Origin: Sinanaerobacter chloroacetimidivorans
GTDB lineage: Bacteria > Bacillota > Clostridia > Peptostreptococcales > Anaerovoracaceae
Assembly: GCF_018128545.1 (NCBI RefSeq)
Contig: NZ_JAGSND010000017.1
Location: 35,697 to 99,696, forward strand
DNA length: 64,000 nt
Direction of reading: 5' to 3'
Made by a program: the position numbers and the translations under genes. Positions 61,801-64,000 of the stretch are shown here, piece by piece. The notes below the pieces were generated by a model. The model was not told the origin of the DNA. It was given only the letters and a program-made list of their open reading frames with translations, and did no database searches. The first letter of the stretch is position 1, and each line of letters begins with the position of its first letter.

Positions 61801-62237
61801 CGACAGGTATCACCAGGGCGGATTACATGGTTATGCTAATCAAAAGCCTTGGACTTACGGCTGAATTCGATCAGAACTTTTCTGATGCGGTGCCCGGCGC
61901 TTACTATTACGAATCGCTCGGTATTGCACGGGAGCTTGGTATCGCAGCAGGCGGCGGAGATAACCGGTTCCTGCCGAAGGAGAGAATCTCCAGGCAGGAT
62001 ATGATGGTGCTCACTGCCAGAGCTTTGGAGAAAGCCGGCAAACTGGACCAGGGAAGCGATACCGGTATACTGGATCAGTTCAGCGATAAGGGCGGTATTT
62101 CAGAATATGCTGCTGAAAGCCTTGCGGCTTTAATCAAGAGCGGACTGATCACGGGCAGCGGGAATAAACTGAACCCCCGCGGGGATACCACCAGAGCGGA
62201 AGCGGCGGTATTCCTTTACCGGATCTATAATCAATAA
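55827..62237 (+). CDS. Giant (2136 aa) multidomain SLH surface protein
   Basis: The signal peptide (MKYHQRGIYRLFILFLAIAVMAAAPIG) is followed by two domains resembling Ig-like modules (about 30-265). Two long beta-helix-like repeats of about 285 residues come next, each starting VCxIGxTEYxTLxxAL (56668-58370). An Ig module of the putative-Ig (He_PIG) type follows (GLPAGLTIDESTGEISGTPTTVGTYTITI). A run of about 13 repeats with AYGNGTFxAVGxxGxxxTSxDGVxW character (58680-60380) follows, probably a beta-propeller of the Ycf48/BNR type. Two near-identical atrophied Ig repeats (60420-61000) come next, then a linker domain, and three C-terminal SLH modules (about 1955-2136). It is a cell-wall-bound surface protein with many binding platforms. 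The ligand is unknown. AGGAGG precedes the ATG. Confidence 0.9.
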   Translation: MKYHQRGIYRLFILFLAIAVMAAAPIGSLQTYAEDDTTPPAFAVLPQNNPQAPGSRQIYIYATADEPAYCHAVFVADGDGAPTKEQVAAGQDASGNEALKAFSSSSKSTNITVYGFVPLHSAEYDVYVVLKDDAGNLSEPAKVDFPSPPPAELLAVGYPQIGNTQPDGSNQVQIKVALQNINTERKGKVYWVLLPDGAAEPSIEQVAAGTDGDDNTAVTSGSPEFSPGSEASFLVTGAAGETAYDLYMVVGDTQYAAPLARCTDVIGLDVTTPANIPGEKVCAIGATEYGTLAEALDAAGATDTIRLLKSFATVQGVVISNKNITFDLDGYSLTVTTAANEGLKVTNGTVALAGTGELNVSGKLCGVWASNSAVTVTNATATDTNTSGTASGMGVYAIDGSVVTVREVAAGAAHGVKAENINTKVTVNGNTSNNAQIKGAVYSTGQAEVLVKGNVTSSQGYGVHVNGGKITVEGSVSANHVGAMSQNNGSVIVVKGDVACYNNGAVIESGNGSITVDGEIITSGNYVLIGSNNIDKAAGVSDPAKPGYLKYSNSGGITGTVWVKDNTPPSSVCKIGSTEYTTLDAALANVVSGQSIHLLKTIAYTSPVTIEDKNITFDLAEGSLSIDTAGTALIVKNCTVTLSGSGYFDVKGSAMGVRSNNGAVTVRYAEATGGTGAYAENGGEITVLGDAKGAAIGAFAYGTGSRITVNDDAMATEYGGRAVEVMTGGHVQANSAIADKANSYGVKASGLNATVNILNNAKGVQGGVWALNSAEITVGGNVTADGDGSCGATADTGSKITIDGSITAAAVYIKVGVIAKGPAEYTTDAAKPGYRKYTDNTSTVFVKEASLPTSLAITSDSLPEATAEEPYSTTLAAIGGTTPYIWSTTGLPAGLTIDESTGEISGTPTTVGTYTITITVSGQDGSSANKEFSLTVTPAITGSLSDWDWRSPLPTNEHFYGAAWGNNTWVAVGAKDTVVTSLDGVDWTIHNTGSFGTFQDITYCSGQFFAVAYDDYYSRILVSNDGVSWSVLMTVVSTQLAAITYGNDLLVVTGNDGKIRTASLDDITDWAEHNAGASALWDVAYGNGTFIAVGSGGSAVTSTDGVNWSPLNTQTTYTLHGIAFGGGKFVAVGSNGVIAASSVDGTDLVYKTHNDSYHHLLSVIFHNGAFTAVGYEYISGTKGYITRYSSGTSYTTQVINVNSGLRAIAVDDSNNCLAVGTYGGIITSSNSSTWAIGSKGTTKILGSLAYGDGKFVAAGDNGTIRTSLDGVDWDVQSSGTANALRAVAYGNHLFVAVGDNGTIITSPDGEVWTSQTSGTSNKLNGIAYGNGAYVAVGRIGTILTSSDGVTWTQRTAPLFNELMSVAYGNGTFMAVFDYGQVTASADMGETWVRKTDLEGWGHAIYPRSIVFAGDKFVTVGGYRRILSSADGGQTWIDRNEDDPLSDYLFAVAYTSGRLLAVGQRGTLMVSMDGGITWADIIYPRIKTATNNDLYGLASDGTTFVAVGDVGTIIQSRGVGDLDTSDADAVVAAKAALTWNSINGTNSAENNVTSNLANPLPTTGANGTAISWSAAPTGWINTATGAVTRPTSSQGDKNVTLTATITKGSASDSVTFHLTIKAVALTADEAITLDKASLTWNSIKGANSTVSNVTSNLVNPLPTAGANGTAISWSAAPTGWINTATGAVTRPTSSLGDQTVVLTATIIKAGGTSQSQVFTLIIKAQASSGGPVHTGSTPPATINATVEAGTYLKNITIGVDSTKGAATVSPSESVLNEAFGKADNDRDGVKTVRIELPKVQGADTYVLQLPSTALASEDTNRKIEMKCEAGTITVPDNMLVGTGFENIGEIGISIGKTDTSGLPRDVKDSISDRPIIELKLLAGNKTVEWNNPNAPVMVSIPYSPTAAELQDPEHIVIWYIDGSGNAVSVPSGRYDPAARTVTFTTTHFSDYAVAYVHKTFADLDGAKWAKKAIEVMASKGITNGTSKEAFSPSTGITRADYMVMLIKSLGLTAEFDQNFSDAVPGAYYYESLGIARELGIAAGGGDNRFLPKERISRQDMMVLTARALEKAGKLDQGSDTGILDQFSDKGGISEYAAESLAALIKSGLITGSGNKLNPRGDTTRAEAAVFLYRIYNQ
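56668..58370 (+). repeat. Two long beta-helix-type coding repeats
   Basis: Copy 1 starts near 56668 (VCAIGATEYGTL) and copy 2 near 57541 (VCKIGSTEYTTL). Both continue with a KNITFDL block and many short beta-strand turns, and both end near a KPGY(L/R)KY segment. Similarity is at protein level, so this is an old duplication. Confidence 0.7.
60486..60906 (+). repeat. Recent 303-bp tandem duplication (atrophied Ig domains)
   Basis: A stretch of about 110 bp beginning AACCTGG at 60486 recurs at 60789, exactly 303 bp later, with only a few base differences. It contains ATCAGCTGGAGTGCAGCC in both copies. Each copy belongs to a 101-residue domain with the NGTAISWSAAPTGWINTATGAVTRP core. The high DNA identity indicates recent duplication or gene conversion. 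Confidence 0.85.
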
Positions 62238-62278
62238 GCAAGCAGGTGTGTTATGAAATAACATAGGAGGGAATCCCC

Positions 62279-62782
62279 GTGAATAGATTAATTGTAATAT
62301 TCCTGATCCTGGCCCTGGCATGCTTCGGCACCGCCGGCTGCGGAACGAAAGACAAATTGGAAGAAAAAGCCGCGGAGAAGTTGACGGAACAAATGCTTGA
62401 ACAAGGCGACGGTGTGAGCGACGTGGACATTGATGGAGATAAAATCACAATCAAGGGGGATGACGGCGAGGAAGTGATCATCGGAGCCACCGAATGGCCA
62501 AAATCGGAGCTGGGAAAAAGCATTCCCGAATTCAGTAAGGGCAAGTTTGCCGGCATCGTTGAAACTTCAAATTATCTGCTGGTAAACCTTGAAGAGGTCG
62601 AACAATCAGATGCTGTCGCGTACATTGAAAAGAATAAGCCTAATTTCACTCTTGACAATTATGAATCCAAATCTGAGGATATGATCTCCTGGTACGGTGC
62701 TAACGATGCGGGGGTGAAGCTTACACTCACCCTTTCGGACACCTCCTTCAGTATTATGCTGCTCATGGATGAGTCTGAATGA
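62279..62782 (+). CDS. Small lipoprotein, unknown function
   Basis: A 167-residue lipoprotein with GTG start at 62279 and AGGAGGG upstream. The signal peptide ends in the lipobox GTAGC near residue 21. The mature part starts with a charged helix (KDKLEEKAAEKLTEQMLEQGDG) and a short acidic beta segment (VDIDGDKITIKGDDGEEVIIG). No known domain was recognised. It begins 41 bp after the giant SLH gene and its stop lies near the ribosome site of the next lipoprotein gene. Confidence 0.8.
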   Translation: MNRLIVIFLILALACFGTAGCGTKDKLEEKAAEKLTEQMLEQGDGVSDVDIDGDKITIKGDDGEEVIIGATEWPKSELGKSIPEFSKGKFAGIVETSNYLLVNLEEVEQSDAVAYIEKNKPNFTLDNYESKSEDMISWYGANDAGVKLTLTLSDTSFSIMLLMDESE

Positions 62783-62838
62783 GTGAGCTGAACGATATAA
62801 ATACCTTCGTATGTGATATCGAAAGAAAGGAACGAAAT

Positions 62839-63357
62839 ATGCTGAAAAAAATTATAATCCTCAGCCTTGTCATTGTGCTGACACTAGCCGTATTTTCAGG
62901 CTGCGAAAACAAGGAAACGCCTTCCGCATCCGGACCGGAAACGGAAGAATCTATGCCGGAAGAATCTGCTGAACAGGCCGGCACTGATGCGGATCTGTAT
63001 TCCAAGTATCTTACGGCAGCAGATGTAGAGGAAGTTACAGGGATCGGCGGACTGACGTCAATGACTGAGTCCATTACACTGAAGTTTTTTACCGATGAGG
63101 GTTTAGACATTCTGGAAGTACGGTTTGACGGCAGCTCCTTTTATGATGAAGAGGTCGGAGCAAACGAAGAGTATTATAGCCCGGTATCTGATCTGGGTGA
63201 TAAGGCGGCAATCTGTATCCCTGATATGCCGTACCGTGTGACTTTCCTGCAGGGCGATCACTGCATCATGGTGCAGACCATACCACAGGACGGGAATCTG
63301 CCGGTTACGGAGGATCAATTGATTGCACTCGCTAAAATTGTCTCTTCAAGGCTATAA
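62839..63357 (+). CDS. Small lipoprotein, unknown function
   Basis: A 172-residue lipoprotein. The ATG at 62839 starts a signal peptide with lipobox VFSGC near residue 21. GAAAGG precedes it, while the frame open from 62779 lacks an export signal. A serine/glutamate-rich linker (about 25-50) is followed by a compact domain (YLTAADVEEVTGIGGLTS; LEVRFDGSSFYDEEVG) of no family I recognise. It resembles proteins that sense or bind a ligand at the wall. It is the last gene of the island. Confidence 0.8.
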   Translation: MLKKIIILSLVIVLTLAVFSGCENKETPSASGPETEESMPEESAEQAGTDADLYSKYLTAADVEEVTGIGGLTSMTESITLKFFTDEGLDILEVRFDGSSFYDEEVGANEEYYSPVSDLGDKAAICIPDMPYRVTFLQGDHCIMVQTIPQDGNLPVTEDQLIALAKIVSSRL

Positions 63358-63478
63358 CACCAACTATTTTCTGTATGGGAACAGGCCCTTGCCATGAGTA
63401 TGCTGGTTATAAAGGTATACTATAAAAATATATTCGATTTTGTTATGAAGATAAAAATAGAATAGTAACAGAAAGAAG

Positions 63479-63527
63479 AGATGCATTCGTTTTTCTACTA
63501 TTATATAGGAATTGGATGCATCTTTTC
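63479..63527 (+). terminator. Possible terminator of the surface-protein island
   Basis: AGATGCAT (63479-63486) pairs with ATGCATCT (63516-63523), followed by TTTCT. The loop is 29 nt, so it is only moderately convincing. Confidence 0.45.
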
Positions 63528-63587
63528 TATAATTAAAATTCCCAATAAAAACCAACAATAAAAGCGAATTTTTTTATAGAAAAAGGG

Positions 63588-63616
63588 TTGACAGGCTGGT
63601 GGATATTTGTTAAGAT
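63588..63616 (+). promoter_or_regulatory. rRNA-type promoter P1
   Basis: TTGACA (63588-63593), 17 bp, TAAGAT (63611-63616). It is the first of two strong tandem promoters 115 bp apart, with no coding frame after them. Confidence 0.7.
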
Positions 63617-63702
63617 CGAATTCCTCGCTAAGGGGTAAGCTACTCCAGATCGGATGTAGAAGTTGAGATCTAAATCATTTTAAAAAATAATGAAATAAGA
63701 TG

Positions 63703-63731
63703 TTGACAATATGCCATAGCGGTGATATACT
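63703..63731 (+). promoter_or_regulatory. rRNA-type promoter P2
   Basis: A perfect TTGACA (63703-63708), 17 bp, TATACT (63726-63731). It is the strongest sigma-A promoter seen in the window. Confidence 0.75.
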
Positions 63732-63739
63732 TGAAAAGT

Positions 63740-64000
63740 TCGCTAAACGCGAAAGGCCATTAGCAATAAGGCCTAAGTACCTTGAAAACTCCATAGTGCA
63801 GAAATTTAGTCAAAGAGAACATTAAGTTGTTCTCGGATACTAAAGTACAAATACAATCAGCAATGATTGGTAAGACAAATTCAAACTTGTTTGAAGGAGT
63901 CAACGTACAATTCTGAAAATAAACAATAATTCTGAGATTTGCAATTGCAAAGATTAGAACAAAGCGAAACGCGATGCGTTTTGTCTTGAGCAAGATTTAA
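63740..64000 (+). ncRNA. Probable leader of an rRNA operon (partial, runs off the window)
   Basis: No coding frame is present. After tandem strong promoters the sequence contains an ACCTTGAAAACTCCATA element near 63780, resembling the boxA-type antitermination and processing leader of clostridial rRNA operons. Several short inverted repeats follow, for example AAGCGAAACGCGATGCGTTT near the end. The 16S rRNA itself is not in the window, so this is inference. Confidence 0.5.

Overview
The window looks like chromosomal DNA of an anaerobic, endospore-forming-type low-GC Gram-positive bacterium of the class Clostridia. The reasons are the strong AGGAGG-type ribosome binding sites, several S-layer homology (SLH) surface proteins, Bcd/Etf-type butyrate metabolism, CUT1/CUT2 sugar transporters and a cellobiose phosphorylase. 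No plasmid, phage, insertion sequence, CRISPR array or tRNA was recognised. The 3' end runs into what looks like the promoter and leader of an rRNA operon whose 16S gene would start beyond the window.

Layout. (1) 0-10.4 kb: a leftward HTH protein, two large SLH surface proteins and a TetR regulator with a clear promoter/operator. (2) 10.4-15.7 kb: a Cache-domain histidine kinase, a response regulator with an MpsC/DUF2294-like tail, an NhaC-type Na+/H+ antiporter, and a di-iron Fe-S repair protein (RIC) behind an HcpR/CRP-like site. (3) 15.9-20.6 kb: acyl-CoA dehydrogenase, EtfB, EtfA, MaoC hydratase and iron alcohol dehydrogenase, i.e. a butyryl-CoA-type reductive branch. (4) 20.7-27.4 kb: a leftward RbsABC-like sugar uptake operon with fructokinase and D-lyxose/D-mannose isomerase, and a divergent AraC regulator. 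(5) 27.5-36.8 kb: a sigma-54 activator followed by an operon of cupin, SDR, 3-hydroxyacyl dehydrogenase, cyclase-family hydrolase, beta-keto acid cleavage enzyme, zinc ribbon, CoA-transferase A/B and MFS transporter. (6) 36.8-45.6 kb: GH1 and GH94 enzymes divergent from a LacI regulator and a CUT1 transporter that lacks its own ATPase. (7) 45.7-49.6 kb: PgeF, two serine hydrolases and a small protein. (8) 49.7-63.4 kb: a MalT/SARP-like giant regulator divergent from a surface-protein island (AIM24-like protein, two SLH proteins including a 2136-residue one, two lipoproteins). (9) 63.5-64 kb: tandem rRNA-type promoters.

The most interesting system is region 5, read together with region 3. The gene order SDR / 3-hydroxyacyl dehydrogenase / cyclase hydrolase / BKACE lyase matches the anaerobic phloroglucinol pathway known from Clostridium scatologenes: phloroglucinol reductase, (S)-3-hydroxy-5-oxohexanoate dehydrogenase, dihydrophloroglucinol cyclohydrolase and triacetate acetoacetate-lyase. 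The CoA-transferase would activate the acetoacetate released. Upstream lies a near-consensus sigma-54 promoter (29408-29424). Three copies of a palindrome, AATACA-N4-TGTATT, lie 160-260 bp further upstream. A fourth copy overlaps the promoter of the sigma-54 activator gene itself. A fifth, extended to 13-bp arms, sits just upstream of the -35 box of the acyl-CoA dehydrogenase/Etf operon 12 kb away. This suggests one regulon joining ring cleavage to butyrate formation.

Gene functions are read from visible motifs and remembered family resemblance. No database search was possible, and substrates are inferences.
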